From the NCBI RefSeq assembly GCF_002940685.1, contig NZ_PNFP01000001.1:545994-609993 (forward strand): 64,000 nt of DNA. Direction: 5' to 3'. A model generated the notes under the pieces. It was given only the letters and a program-made list of their open reading frames with translations, was not told the origin of the DNA and ran no database searches. Made by a program: the position numbers and the translations under genes. Numbering within the stretch: position 1 is the first letter of the stretch; every line of letters starts with the position of its first letter. This document shows positions 56,761 through 64,000 of the stretch, piece after piece. This DNA comes from Ensifer adhaerens. Lineage in GTDB: Bacteria; Pseudomonadota; Alphaproteobacteria; Rhizobiales; Rhizobiaceae.

Positions 56761-56997
56761 ATGACACCCGCGCAATGCCGCGCCGCGCGCGCACTTGTAA
56801 ACTGGACACAGCCGCATCTTGCCGAAGCGGCCGGTGTGTCACCCTCGACGCTTCGTGATTTCGAGTCCGGGAAGCGGGTACCGATCGCCAACAACCTGGC
56901 CGCTATCCGTGCTGCGCTCGAGGCGGTCGGCGTGACATTCTTGGAGGATGGCGACGTCGCTGCCGGGCCAGGCGTCGCGATGCACCCGACGAACTAA
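56761..56997 (+). CDS. XRE-family repressor of prophage 2
   Basis: 78 residues. HTH_XRE throughout: CRAARALVNWTQPHLAEAAG, VSPSTLRDFESGKRVPIANN, AAIRAALEAVGVTFLEDG. No C-terminal protease domain. AGGA precedes the ATG, and the palindrome cluster immediately upstream suggests autoregulation. Confidence 0.8.
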   Translation: MTPAQCRAARALVNWTQPHLAEAAGVSPSTLRDFESGKRVPIANNLAAIRAALEAVGVTFLEDGDVAAGPGVAMHPTN

Positions 56998-57149
56998 ACT
57001 CGTTGACCGCTTCAATTTCTGCTAATAGCTTCCCGTAGCGCCCACCAAGCGCAGCCTTGCGGGGCCCACCACCACTTTTAGGAGACCTATGAATTTGCGG
57101 TCGGCGTTCGTGCCGGCGGCCAGGTCCGTGTCTTCTGTTCAGGTGGGAA

Positions 57150-57353
57150 ATGTCCGAGAAAAACTCAAAACGCATCGAAGAGCTCGAAGCGAAAATACAG
57201 CAAGCTTATCAGGTTATCGGGGTGCTACTCGCAGGCCCAAATGGTGATGCGCCTGACTTCGACCTCCCAGAAGGGCAGCGCGCCCTCGACTACTTCTCCC
57301 ACGAAAACTACAGCGACGACTTCCTGCCATTCGTGCATCCGAGGCACAAATGA
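57150..57353 (+). CDS. Hypothetical phage protein, 67 residues
   Basis: Starts MSEKNSKRIEELEAKIQQAY with a coiled coil, then GPNGDAPDFDLPEGQRALDY. ATGA overlap with the next gene. Unknown. Confidence 0.55.
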   Translation: MSEKNSKRIEELEAKIQQAYQVIGVLLAGPNGDAPDFDLPEGQRALDYFSHENYSDDFLPFVHPRHK

Positions 57354-57850
57354 CTGGCAACGATAACGCCCCACGCCTCATCGGCCGTAAAGAGGCCGCT
57401 GAGTACTGCGGCATATCCCCCTCATGCTTCTCCATGTGGGTGGCAAGCCACAAGATGCCTCCCGCCGTCCCTGGCACTCGCAAATGGGACCGGAGGGCGA
57501 TCGACGCAAAGCTCGACGAGATCAGTGGTCTGGCCGCTGCCGACGGGCCGGAAGACGCTTACGACAAATGGATGCGTGAGCACGGCGGGAAACAGGAAGC
57601 GCGTAAGGCATTCCGGCCCCATCTCAAACTTAGGGAAGGGCCGCGACGTGTTCTTGTGTTTATGGCCGCGCATCCGGAATGCGACACCATCGATCAAATT
57701 CGCGGGGCAGGGCAACTGACGATAGACAAGTTGATGACGGAGGGGGCGGTGAAGTCAGTTGGAATGGATGACGCTGGTCAACGCCATTACGCGCTGACCA
57801 AATTGGGTAAGGAAGAGGCTGCCAGGCTCGAGCAATGGCTTGCCCCTTGA
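57350..57850 (+). CDS. Two-domain DNA-binding protein (AlpA-like HTH plus winged helix)
   Basis: 166 residues. N-terminal RLIGRKEAAEYCGISPSCFS and GTRKWDRRAIDAKLDEI are an AlpA-like helix-turn-helix. C-terminal FMAAHPECDTIDQIRGAGQL and QRHYALTKLGKEEAARLEQW look like a winged helix. Probable transcription regulator of the phage; target unknown. Confidence 0.65.
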   Translation: MTGNDNAPRLIGRKEAAEYCGISPSCFSMWVASHKMPPAVPGTRKWDRRAIDAKLDEISGLAAADGPEDAYDKWMREHGGKQEARKAFRPHLKLREGPRRVLVFMAAHPECDTIDQIRGAGQLTIDKLMTEGAVKSVGMDDAGQRHYALTKLGKEEAARLEQWLAP

Positions 57851-57899
57851 CCACCACCCAGAGTCGAGCAAACATCCACCCGCAACGGAGGGGCAACTC

Positions 57900-58289
57900 A
57901 TGAATTTCAGGATCTTGGCCGCGGCACTGATCGCCGTGAGCGTTACGTCATGCGCCACAAGCGAAAGCATGTCGCGCATGAATACCTATAAATTCCCGGT
58001 CCATCACGTGAAGATGGCCGATGACACATACCGCGTCTATGAGCACAAAACCGACAATTCTCTGATGGTCGCGCCGAGCCTCGGCAAGACCATGGCGATT
58101 GGCGCAGCCCAAGGCGCTACCCTCGGGCTGGCCGATACTATGACGCCGGAACAGAAGCTTGAGGCGGCCGCCCAGCAGCATCTTGCGAATACTGGCCGCG
58201 GGGGCTGCAAGATCACGCGCGGGTATCTGCTGAGCAAGCCGCTTTATGAATTCTGGTTCGAGTGCCCGCCGGTGGCGCCGAAGGCGTAG
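57900..58289 (+). CDS. Phage-encoded lipoprotein
   Basis: 129 residues from the ATG at 57900. Signal peptide MNFRILAAALIAVSVTSCAT with lipobox VTSC (Cys18). Mature part has KMADDTYRVYEHKTDNSLMV, a small Gly/Ala helix (MAIGAAQGATLGL) and three Cys. Located between regulators and the tailspike, it may be a moron acting in the envelope, for example in exclusion. Confidence 0.65.
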   Translation: MNFRILAAALIAVSVTSCATSESMSRMNTYKFPVHHVKMADDTYRVYEHKTDNSLMVAPSLGKTMAIGAAQGATLGLADTMTPEQKLEAAAQQHLANTGRGGCKITRGYLLSKPLYEFWFECPPVAPKA

Positions 58290-58326
58290 CTGCCGCAACG
58301 CGATGAGGGGTAGGCGCCGACCTTCT

Positions 58327-60471
58327 CTAGTACGTGTAGTCGCACAGGATCTGTCCGGCGTTCGAAACGGTAGCGGGGAACGAAGTCGCATACGCCGTGA
58401 CAACATCCTTATAGAGGGTGTCTCTGATAGACCCATTCTTCGCTGCAGCCTCAACTTGGAAAGCGTACGACGCCCGGCTGAAGCCTTCGACCGTGCAATC
58501 GCGGAAATTGAAGCCGTTTGCAGTCGCTGCGATGTAGACGGCCGCCGCGCCGGCGCTGCCGATCTTTGACATGTCATTGAATGTAGTGCCGATAAACTTC
58601 GTGTTACGCCCCTGCAAGTTGACCGCTTGGGTACGGCAGTTGCCGATGCGACCACCGATAACCTTCGTGTCCCAGGCCCCGGTGCCAAGGAACATAGCGC
58701 AGTCATCATTACTGCCTTGAGGGTATGGGACGTCCATTGCACCAGAGGTGTTCGAGATATCGCATCTGCTGAATTCCGTCCTGTAAGCCTTCTCGATCAC
58801 GACACCGATGTTAAGGGCGCGGTCAACTTCGAACTTCCGGAAGTCGCAGAAATTGGGCACGTCTGCGAGTGTGGTTGCCGAAGACGTGAGTTGGAGCCCT
58901 CGGTTGCAACCGAGCGCGTAGAAGCCATCGGTGTGAACGCCAGCGACGCGACCATCGACAACCAGGCCGTAGGATCCGGCGTTATATGCCTGCACCGTGA
59001 CCTCATCAAATTTGACGATGTCGGTTCGACCGGAGCCGGCTGGATTGCTTCGGACGGTGACCCCGGCTCCGGTCGTCTGGTTCGGCATGTTGTAGTGCAC
59101 GAGCTTGTGGTAGACAGAATTCAAGTCCTCCCCATAAAAGCCGGCGTAGCTGCCATCTGTCACAACGTCGTTGATGTTGATGACATTTGCCTTGATCGCC
59201 TTGATATCGATGCCCGACGTACGCGCACCGCCACCCGCGTAGAGGTAGAGGTTTTCGAGCGTGACGTAATAGACCGGGTTCGTGCCATTGCCGATCAGGA
59301 TCATGTCTCCTGTCGTGTTCAACCATTTCAGCCTGGCTTTGTCCCCCAAGCCCCGCACCTTCAGGTAGGAACCAGTGTATCCGGACTTGTGGCAACTGAT
59401 GGCCGTGCCGATTTTCCAATCTCCGGAAATGGGCGGTAGCCAGAGCGTGCCGCCGCCCGCAGTGATGAGCCGGTCGATCGCTGCATTGATCATTGGAGAG
59501 TGGTTTGTATCGCTAGCCTGCGCGCCGAGCATCTGCGGCGCCAGTCCAGTCCGATTGATTATCGCAGTGAGCGTTTCGGGGTTGCTCATCTGATCGAGCG
59601 TCAGGCTGACGGTCTCGATCTCCTTCTTAACCTTCGCCGGATTCATGTTCCGATTGGTTGCAGTGCCAGCCGTCGCCTCGGCATCGCTCGCATACGGATC
59701 CGGTGCCTGTATCGACACCCATGCCGAGCCAGAATAGTACTTCATCGCCTGAGATGTGGTATTGAGGTACAGATCGCCCTGCTTCACCGGGCCGCCTTCC
59801 GGGTTCAGCGCAGGGTCCGAGGCCAGCGGGCCGTAGTAGGTTGTCCTGAACTCGGCGAGAATCGCCTCCGCAGCGGCAACGATCGCCGCACTGGCCTGGT
59901 CGCTCACGAGCCTAAACGTCGAGCCTGAGACGATGCCCATAACGATCATGCCGGCGGCAAGACCACCGGCCGCGATGTTGCTTCCAGAGTTCGTCTTGAT
60001 CGTAAGAGCCGTGCCGCCGTTGAAGCTGATCGTCACCGGGGTCGCGGTGTTCGCCTCGAAAATGTTCGTCCACACAAGCGCGTTGCCGCTGACGGGGATG
60101 CTCGTCGTCGCCTGAATCGCGTTGGGCGTGCCGGCACCGACATCACTGGCGATGATGAAGGAGAACGGCAGGTCTGCGACTCTCGTCCAAGAGCCGAGGC
60201 CGGAGGCGCCAACCTTCATGTAGACGCCGTTGTTGGCGACCGTCGCGTCGCCGATTACCCAAGCCATCGTGTTGGCGGCGTAATTCAGGCTGGCATCCAG
60301 GGACGCCTTTGAGGTGAAAATCTTGCCGCCATCGGTGTTGATGAAGGCGTTGATGATGCCCTCATAGCCAGTCAGAAGCTGGCGGATTTCGGATTTTCTT
60401 ACCTTGTGGTTTCCAGACGACGGAATGCCGTCGGTTTCGTAGTCTCGATAGACCGTCGCGGCCGTAGCCAT
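58327..60471 (-). CDS. Tailspike/tail fibre with pectate-lyase-like beta helix
   Basis: 714 residues from the ATG at 60471, GGGAG upstream. N-terminal 310 residues form the virion-binding stalk (RKSEIRQLLTGYEGIINAFI, GDLYLNTTSQAMKYYSGSAW). From about 320, DTNHSPMINAAIDRLITAGG, GTLWLPPISGDWKIGT opens a beta helix with many turns (YVTLENLYLYAGGGARTSGI). Likely binds or degrades capsule. Last gene of the leftward tail module. Confidence 0.82.
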   Translation of the reverse strand: MATAATVYRDYETDGIPSSGNHKVRKSEIRQLLTGYEGIINAFINTDGGKIFTSKASLDASLNYAANTMAWVIGDATVANNGVYMKVGASGLGSWTRVADLPFSFIIASDVGAGTPNAIQATTSIPVSGNALVWTNIFEANTATPVTISFNGGTALTIKTNSGSNIAAGGLAAGMIVMGIVSGSTFRLVSDQASAAIVAAAEAILAEFRTTYYGPLASDPALNPEGGPVKQGDLYLNTTSQAMKYYSGSAWVSIQAPDPYASDAEATAGTATNRNMNPAKVKKEIETVSLTLDQMSNPETLTAIINRTGLAPQMLGAQASDTNHSPMINAAIDRLITAGGGTLWLPPISGDWKIGTAISCHKSGYTGSYLKVRGLGDKARLKWLNTTGDMILIGNGTNPVYYVTLENLYLYAGGGARTSGIDIKAIKANVININDVVTDGSYAGFYGEDLNSVYHKLVHYNMPNQTTGAGVTVRSNPAGSGRTDIVKFDEVTVQAYNAGSYGLVVDGRVAGVHTDGFYALGCNRGLQLTSSATTLADVPNFCDFRKFEVDRALNIGVVIEKAYRTEFSRCDISNTSGAMDVPYPQGSNDDCAMFLGTGAWDTKVIGGRIGNCRTQAVNLQGRNTKFIGTTFNDMSKIGSAGAAAVYIAATANGFNFRDCTVEGFSRASYAFQVEAAAKNGSIRDTLYKDVVTAYATSFPATVSNAGQILCDYTY

Positions 60472-60483
60472 AGTGTCTCCCAT

Positions 60484-60513
60484 AAAAAGAAAGCCCCGGC
60501 GCTAGCCAGGGCT
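60484..60513 (-). terminator. Terminator upstream of the tailspike gene (leftward)
   Basis: Minus strand AGCCCTGGC-TAGC-GCCGGGGCT, then TTCTTTTT. It follows the acidic-protein gene and precedes the tailspike ribosome-binding site, so the tailspike is partly insulated from the tail operon. Confidence 0.7.
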
Positions 60514-60541
60514 GTAAAACTCAAATTTTCGGGGGGGGCGG

Positions 60542-60652
60542 TTACTGGTCGAAACCAGTGCCGTCGTCGAAGGTCGATCCGTCGTCGAACGGAACTCCGT
60601 TCTCTTCTTCGTCTTCGGGCGCCTCGTCAGGCGCTGGATTTGGGTTGGTCAT
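60542..60652 (-). CDS. 36-residue acidic protein
   Basis: ATG at 60652. Product MTNPNPAPDEAPEDEEENGV then DDGSTFDDGTGFDQ, one third acidic, surely disordered. Lies 17 bases after the tape-measure stop. Unknown role. Confidence 0.5.
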   Translation of the reverse strand: MTNPNPAPDEAPEDEEENGVPFDDGSTFDDGTGFDQ

Positions 60653-60669
60653 TTGATTTCTGTTCTCCG

Positions 60670-62670
60670 TTATCGCCACTGGCCGCCTGATTTTTCCGAC
60701 TGATATTTCGCCATGGTCGGCACGACACGCTTGCCGGATTCGGACACAGCGACTTTGACGATCGTGCCGCTGGCCGTTTGGATGCGCTGATCGGCGATGT
60801 CTGCCATGCGACCAGAGTCGTCCTGCAGAACGATTGTCACCGTGTCGTTCGATTTGGTAGCAGCCCGCGGAATCCGCGGCTCCATCAGCTTCACGGGGAT
60901 GTTTTTGCCATCCGGCAGAGGCACAGCGGCCTCTGGGCCGGCTTCGCCGAAGATTGCCGCGGTGCGCGAAACACCGCCGCGCGCGAACGTCTTTAGTGGC
61001 TGTGGTCGCCCATGAGCGGCCACGCCACCCTTGGCAAAGGGAAAGATCGCACTCAACAGCCCGCCGAACAGGCCACCACCTCCGCCGGAGGCGGAAGGCA
61101 TGGAGATCAACTGCTGCACAACCTGCATCAGGATTTGCAGGAGCTCTTTTCCCTCTAGCTTGCCATCTGCCAGTGCGTTCGCCAGGCCTTGAACGGCGGT
61201 CTGTGCCACTTGTCCGAAGTCGGCATATTGCTGCGTAAGCGCCGTCGTTTCTTGCCGTGTGCTGGCTGTCACATCGCGAAGGCCAGCCCATGCGTCTTTC
61301 GCCTCACCAAGGCCGGTGGCGAACTTCGAACTGTAGTCTCCAACGCTGGTGCCCAGTGCGTCCTTGCGGTTCGACTTGCCGACGCCACCAGGGCCAGCAA
61401 ACCACGCTTCGGAAGCGCCCTGCATGCCGAATTGGTCGATGTAACCGCCAAAGACATGATCGAAAACCTTGTCTTGGAATTGCGGGTTGGCCAAGAATTG
61501 CTCGGGCGTGAGCGCTGTACCGATGGCGCGTTTCGTCCACTCCGCAATGTTGCGGCCCATGACCTGGTACTTGCCGTATGCGCGGTCGCCGTTCTCCAAT
61601 ATTGGACCAAGCGCGCGGTAATTGCCGCCGCTCTCAATATTCGAGATCGAGTCGCGCGCCGCCTGGAGTTGGACACGGCGGTTGGCATCGTCGGCGGGCA
61701 GGGGATTGAACGGCACGATGCCACCAGACATAGCCGGCGCCGCGCTCTCCGCCTCTCTGCGGGCAGCGCTGGCTTTCTTGGCATATTCGGCGAGGGCTGC
61801 GGCGACGCGGTTGATCGATCCAACGAACGAATCGGCCGCGGTCACGCCAGTCTCGCCCCAAGCCTGGGCCAGGGCGGTTGTCAGTTCCGCCGCCTCCTTA
61901 GTGGAGTCCTTGCCGTCGGCTACTGTAGCATCGAGAGCCTTAAACGCTTGCTGGATCCGAAGGATGCTCTCTTCCTCTGCGCCGGCGGCGCGCAGTTGGG
62001 CAACAACGTCGACGAGTTCGACGGCCAGACCCTTCGTGACCTCCTTTGCTTCGGCAAGGACTTTGTCGACGTACTGCTCGGTAGCGTTCTGCAAATCTGC
62101 GAGGTTCGCCGCCTTCTTGGCTTCCTCCGCGAAGGCCTTCAGGGTCGGGACGGCATCGCCCCACTCGCGAGCAACCGCGTCGATCAGATCAACGTGCGCC
62201 TTCAGCGCTGTATCCGCAGCCTCGGTACCTTCGCCGACGCTGGTGAAGTAGGCAATGGCCCGCTCGCCCAACAGCGTGAATGCGGTGGTGGCCAGCGTGA
62301 TCGGATTGAAGACCGCTGCCGCCAGGGCTCGGAATGCGTTGGCGGCGCCGCCGGCCGATTGTAGGGCCATCCGGATTTGGTCGGCTTGCGTAGCGACGGC
62401 GCGCAGGGGTGAAGTGCCAGCCGCGATTTGGGCAGCGATGTCGCCGAACTGGGCGGAAAGTTGCTTGGCGGCGAAGCCTTGCTGCCTCATGGATTCTGAC
62501 GAGCGCTCAAAGCCCTTCGCGACGTTGTCGTTTGCGCTGCGGAAGGCATCCTCGGTCTTCTTAGCGGAACGCTCAGCAGCCTTAGCGATCGATGCCAACT
62601 GCTTCTCGAATTTCGCTTGAGTCGCCTCTATCGCGACGATGAGGCGAGCTTGATCTGCCTCACTCGCCAT
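60670..62670 (-). CDS. Tape-measure protein with lysozyme-like insert
   Basis: 666 residues. N-terminal coiled coils (QAKFEKQLASIAKAAERSAK), then AAQIAAGTSPLRAVATQADQ. Residues 355-460 resemble a lytic transglycosylase/phage lysozyme domain: ISNIESGGNYRALGPI with a candidate catalytic Glu, RAYGKYQVMGRNIAEW, EAWFAGPGGVGK. The C-terminal part has AKGGVAAHGRPQ and GGVSRTAAIFGEAGPEAAVP, the usual end of tape measures. It sets tail length and helps pierce the wall. Confidence 0.88.
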   Translation of the reverse strand: MASEADQARLIVAIEATQAKFEKQLASIAKAAERSAKKTEDAFRSANDNVAKGFERSSESMRQQGFAAKQLSAQFGDIAAQIAAGTSPLRAVATQADQIRMALQSAGGAANAFRALAAAVFNPITLATTAFTLLGERAIAYFTSVGEGTEAADTALKAHVDLIDAVAREWGDAVPTLKAFAEEAKKAANLADLQNATEQYVDKVLAEAKEVTKGLAVELVDVVAQLRAAGAEEESILRIQQAFKALDATVADGKDSTKEAAELTTALAQAWGETGVTAADSFVGSINRVAAALAEYAKKASAARREAESAAPAMSGGIVPFNPLPADDANRRVQLQAARDSISNIESGGNYRALGPILENGDRAYGKYQVMGRNIAEWTKRAIGTALTPEQFLANPQFQDKVFDHVFGGYIDQFGMQGASEAWFAGPGGVGKSNRKDALGTSVGDYSSKFATGLGEAKDAWAGLRDVTASTRQETTALTQQYADFGQVAQTAVQGLANALADGKLEGKELLQILMQVVQQLISMPSASGGGGGLFGGLLSAIFPFAKGGVAAHGRPQPLKTFARGGVSRTAAIFGEAGPEAAVPLPDGKNIPVKLMEPRIPRAATKSNDTVTIVLQDDSGRMADIADQRIQTASGTIVKVAVSESGKRVVPTMAKYQSEKSGGQWR

Positions 62671-62809
62671 CTGGTGTCTCCAGAGACGTGACCGCGGCCA
62701 GAACTACCAGCAGCAGCGCCACAGATGTTGCTTCGATGCCGTGCCTCTCGGCGAGCGACATAGCGAGAGCAGACGCCTCGGCAAACGCGTCCAAGATTTC
62801 TTGTTGCAT
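62660..62809 (-). CDS. Small tail-module protein, 49 residues
   Basis: ATG at 62809 with GGGAG upstream; it overlaps the tape-measure start by 11 bases. EILDAFAEASALAMSLAERH then a hydrophobic VALLLVVLAAVTSL. It may be the small chaperone-like gene preceding tape measures or a membrane peptide. Confidence 0.5.
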   Translation of the reverse strand: MQQEILDAFAEASALAMSLAERHGIEATSVALLLVVLAAVTSLETPDGE

Positions 62810-62901
62810 GACTACTCCCTTTCGCCAAGTGACGAAATTCGGTTGGGGATGATTTAGGGTTGTGACTGGACTAGCGCGCTGCTTATCGGCGATCGTCGGG
62901 C

Positions 62902-63714
62902 ATGAAAGAGCGCACACATTTCCTCTTCGGCCTCTCCGTGGGGCTGCTTGTCCTCGTGGCCGTTATTGAGGCTGTCAGAAACAGCTTCGATCGCTCGGCT
63001 TACGAAAACTTCGACATATTCATAAGCGGCCTAGGCGGACTTCGTTGGATATACGATTACCAAACGCTCATCGCTGGCATCGCCGCGGTGTGGGCCGCGA
63101 GGTGGAGCGTGAACGCGATCAGGAGGCAAATCGCGCAGGTTGACCGCATAGAGAGCGACCGCAATGACGCAAAGCGCTCCGCCGCTCGTGCGGTGCTGCC
63201 ATTGTCCTTAAGCTTTCTCAGTGAGTATGCGGAGGAGTGCGCTGCAAAGTTGCGTGAGCTTTTGGATAAGTGCGAGAACGGAATACTGCCAAAACACATT
63301 GCTATCCCGGCATTTCCCGACGTGCCTGTGGACGTGGTATCTGCCTTAAAGGAGCTCATTGAGTTTAGCCCGTTGTCAGAGCGAGTGTCGTTGGCGCGGC
63401 TGCTTGGAGCCCTTCAGATTCAGCGATCCCGCATCAAGGGCATGCCGAAGCGGCAGCGAAGGGAAGAGGAAACGATATTCGGGAACAACATCAAAGCCTA
63501 CATCCTCGATTGCGCTGAGATATATGCTCGATCGGCCTCCCTCTACAATTTCGGAAGAGGGGTTGAGAATGCGATGCCGGCCGACGTAACGCGTAGCGAA
63601 ATGCTCAACGCCTTACACAACATGAACATCTTTGATGAACTGCATGAGGAACTCGCCGAGCAATTTGGCTTACGCGCCGAGGGAGTTTGGGTATCCCGCA
63701 GCTGGCAGGCCTAA
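62902..63714 (+). CDS. Two-span membrane protein, candidate exclusion moron
   Basis: 270 residues. Membrane helices FLFGLSVGLLVLVAVIEAV (about 8-26) and TLIAGIAAVWAARWSVNAI (about 55-73), then a 195-residue cytosolic helical domain (LPLSLSFLSEYAEECAAKLR, SPLSERVSLARLLGALQIQR). It points against the surrounding leftward tail genes and overlaps the next gene stop by 3 bases. A promoter-like TTGTGA-N17-TTATCG precedes it. No enzyme motif. Confidence 0.6.
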   Translation: MKERTHFLFGLSVGLLVLVAVIEAVRNSFDRSAYENFDIFISGLGGLRWIYDYQTLIAGIAAVWAARWSVNAIRRQIAQVDRIESDRNDAKRSAARAVLPLSLSFLSEYAEECAAKLRELLDKCENGILPKHIAIPAFPDVPVDVVSALKELIEFSPLSERVSLARLLGALQIQRSRIKGMPKRQRREEETIFGNNIKAYILDCAEIYARSASLYNFGRGVENAMPADVTRSEMLNALHNMNIFDELHEELAEQFGLRAEGVWVSRSWQA

Positions 63715-64000
63715 CGCCTTCGCTTCCCTTTCGTCCATGGCGTACCAAAGGTCTCGACCGCCCAAGGCTCGTCCAGGTCCGGATGACGCGGCAATTCCAT
63801 GAACGCCGCGCCCAGCCTCAGCCACGCTGCCTCGGTTTCCTCAAGCGAGGGGCGGCCGTATTCGTCGACCTCGACACCCGACATTTGTAGCTCCCAAAGC
63901 AGGTCATATCCTGTCGAAAAGACGGTCGCGTCCCCACAAGTGGTGTAGCTGGGCGGTAGCGAAGCCGCTCGCGAGCGCGCCCTCGACAGCGCCGTAGCGA
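63711..64000 (-). CDS. Hypothetical tail-module protein (C-terminal part, runs off window)
   Basis: Open minus-strand frame from the window edge to TAG at 63713-63711. AASLPPSYTTCGDATVFSTG, YDLLWELQMSGVEVDEYGRP, AAWLRLGAAFMELPRHPDLD; it ends KGKRRR. Its place upstream of the tape measure fits a tail-assembly protein. The N-terminus lies beyond the window. Confidence 0.6.
   Translation of the reverse strand, partial: ATALSRARSRAASLPPSYTTCGDATVFSTGYDLLWELQMSGVEVDEYGRPSLEETEAAWLRLGAAFMELPRHPDLDEPWAVETFGTPWTKGKRRR

Larger units (their letters stand above)
54748..64000. mobile_element. Prophage 2 (left part), integrated at tRNA-Phe
   Basis: Starts at the 3' end of tRNA-Phe with an integrase pointing towards the tRNA, then excisionase, repressor, accessory genes and a leftward tail module with tape measure, so a long-tailed phage. 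The far attachment site is outside the window, so the exact repeat cannot be defined. Phage character begins sharply after the tRNA. Confidence 0.85.

Overview
ORGANISM AND LAYOUT. The chromosomal parts look like Sinorhizobium/Ensifer (Rhizobiales). The left end carries the divergent pair rkpA (polyketide/fatty-acid-type synthase for K-antigen capsule) and rkpU (lipoprotein polysaccharide exporter). The central core block has the usual rhizobial order murA - DUF2948 - hisD - UPF0262 - LMW phosphatase - infA - maf - yacG - tRNA-Phe. Identification rests on gene content and order read by eye; no database was searched.

REGIONS. (1) 1-7.8 kb, chromosome: partial rkpA, rkpU, the NAD-salvage pair pncA-pncB, a 24-residue membrane protein, a stand-alone DnaB-C-like ATPase, a poorly coding stretch and a small Tat-signal Gly/Lys-rich protein. 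(2) 7779-48012, a complete-looking prophage of about 40.2 kb (prophage 1) in tRNA-Thr(GGT), flanked by a 51-bp direct repeat running from the tRNA 3' end through the anticodon loop. (3) 48.0-54.75 kb, core genes ending with tRNA-Phe. (4) 54.75 kb to the window end, the start of a second, unrelated prophage (prophage 2) next to tRNA-Phe, with its own integrase, excisionase, repressor, tailspike and tape-measure gene.

PROPHAGE 1. It has P22/podovirus-like organisation. A leftward operon (17.8 to 7.84 kb) carries many small, translationally coupled genes, an SSB, a Rad52-like annealing protein, HNH proteins, excisionase and integrase. A lambda-like immunity region (17.83-18.46 kb) holds a leftward and a rightward promoter whose 16-bp spacers contain nearly the same operator (TGAACGC-N4-GCGTGCA), with the XRE repressor between them. 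The rightward early operon carries an initiator gene that contains iterons (candidate origin), a Lar-like protein, a RusA-like resolvase, and LuxR- and GcrA-type regulators. The late region runs terminase, portal, scaffold, SU10-like capsid, gp10-like tail hub, three ejection-type proteins, a virion muramidase, a fibre and a beta-helix tailspike. A reversed two-gene cassette (methyltransferase plus an unknown protein) follows and looks like lysogenic conversion. The lysis genes come last: GH108 endolysin, nested Rz/Rz1 spanins and several small membrane proteins.

PROPHAGE 2. Only part is visible: tyrosine integrase with atypical catalytic positions, excisionase, XRE repressor behind nested palindromes, a lipoprotein, and a leftward tail module (tailspike, acidic 36-residue protein, tape measure with lysozyme-like insert). 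One rightward membrane-protein gene sits inside that module and is a candidate exclusion or defence moron.

HOW IT FITS. The host makes K-antigen-type capsule at the left end. Both prophages encode beta-helix tailspikes, and prophage 1 carries a possible surface-modifying cassette, so capsule, receptor choice and superinfection control may be linked here. This last point is inference.
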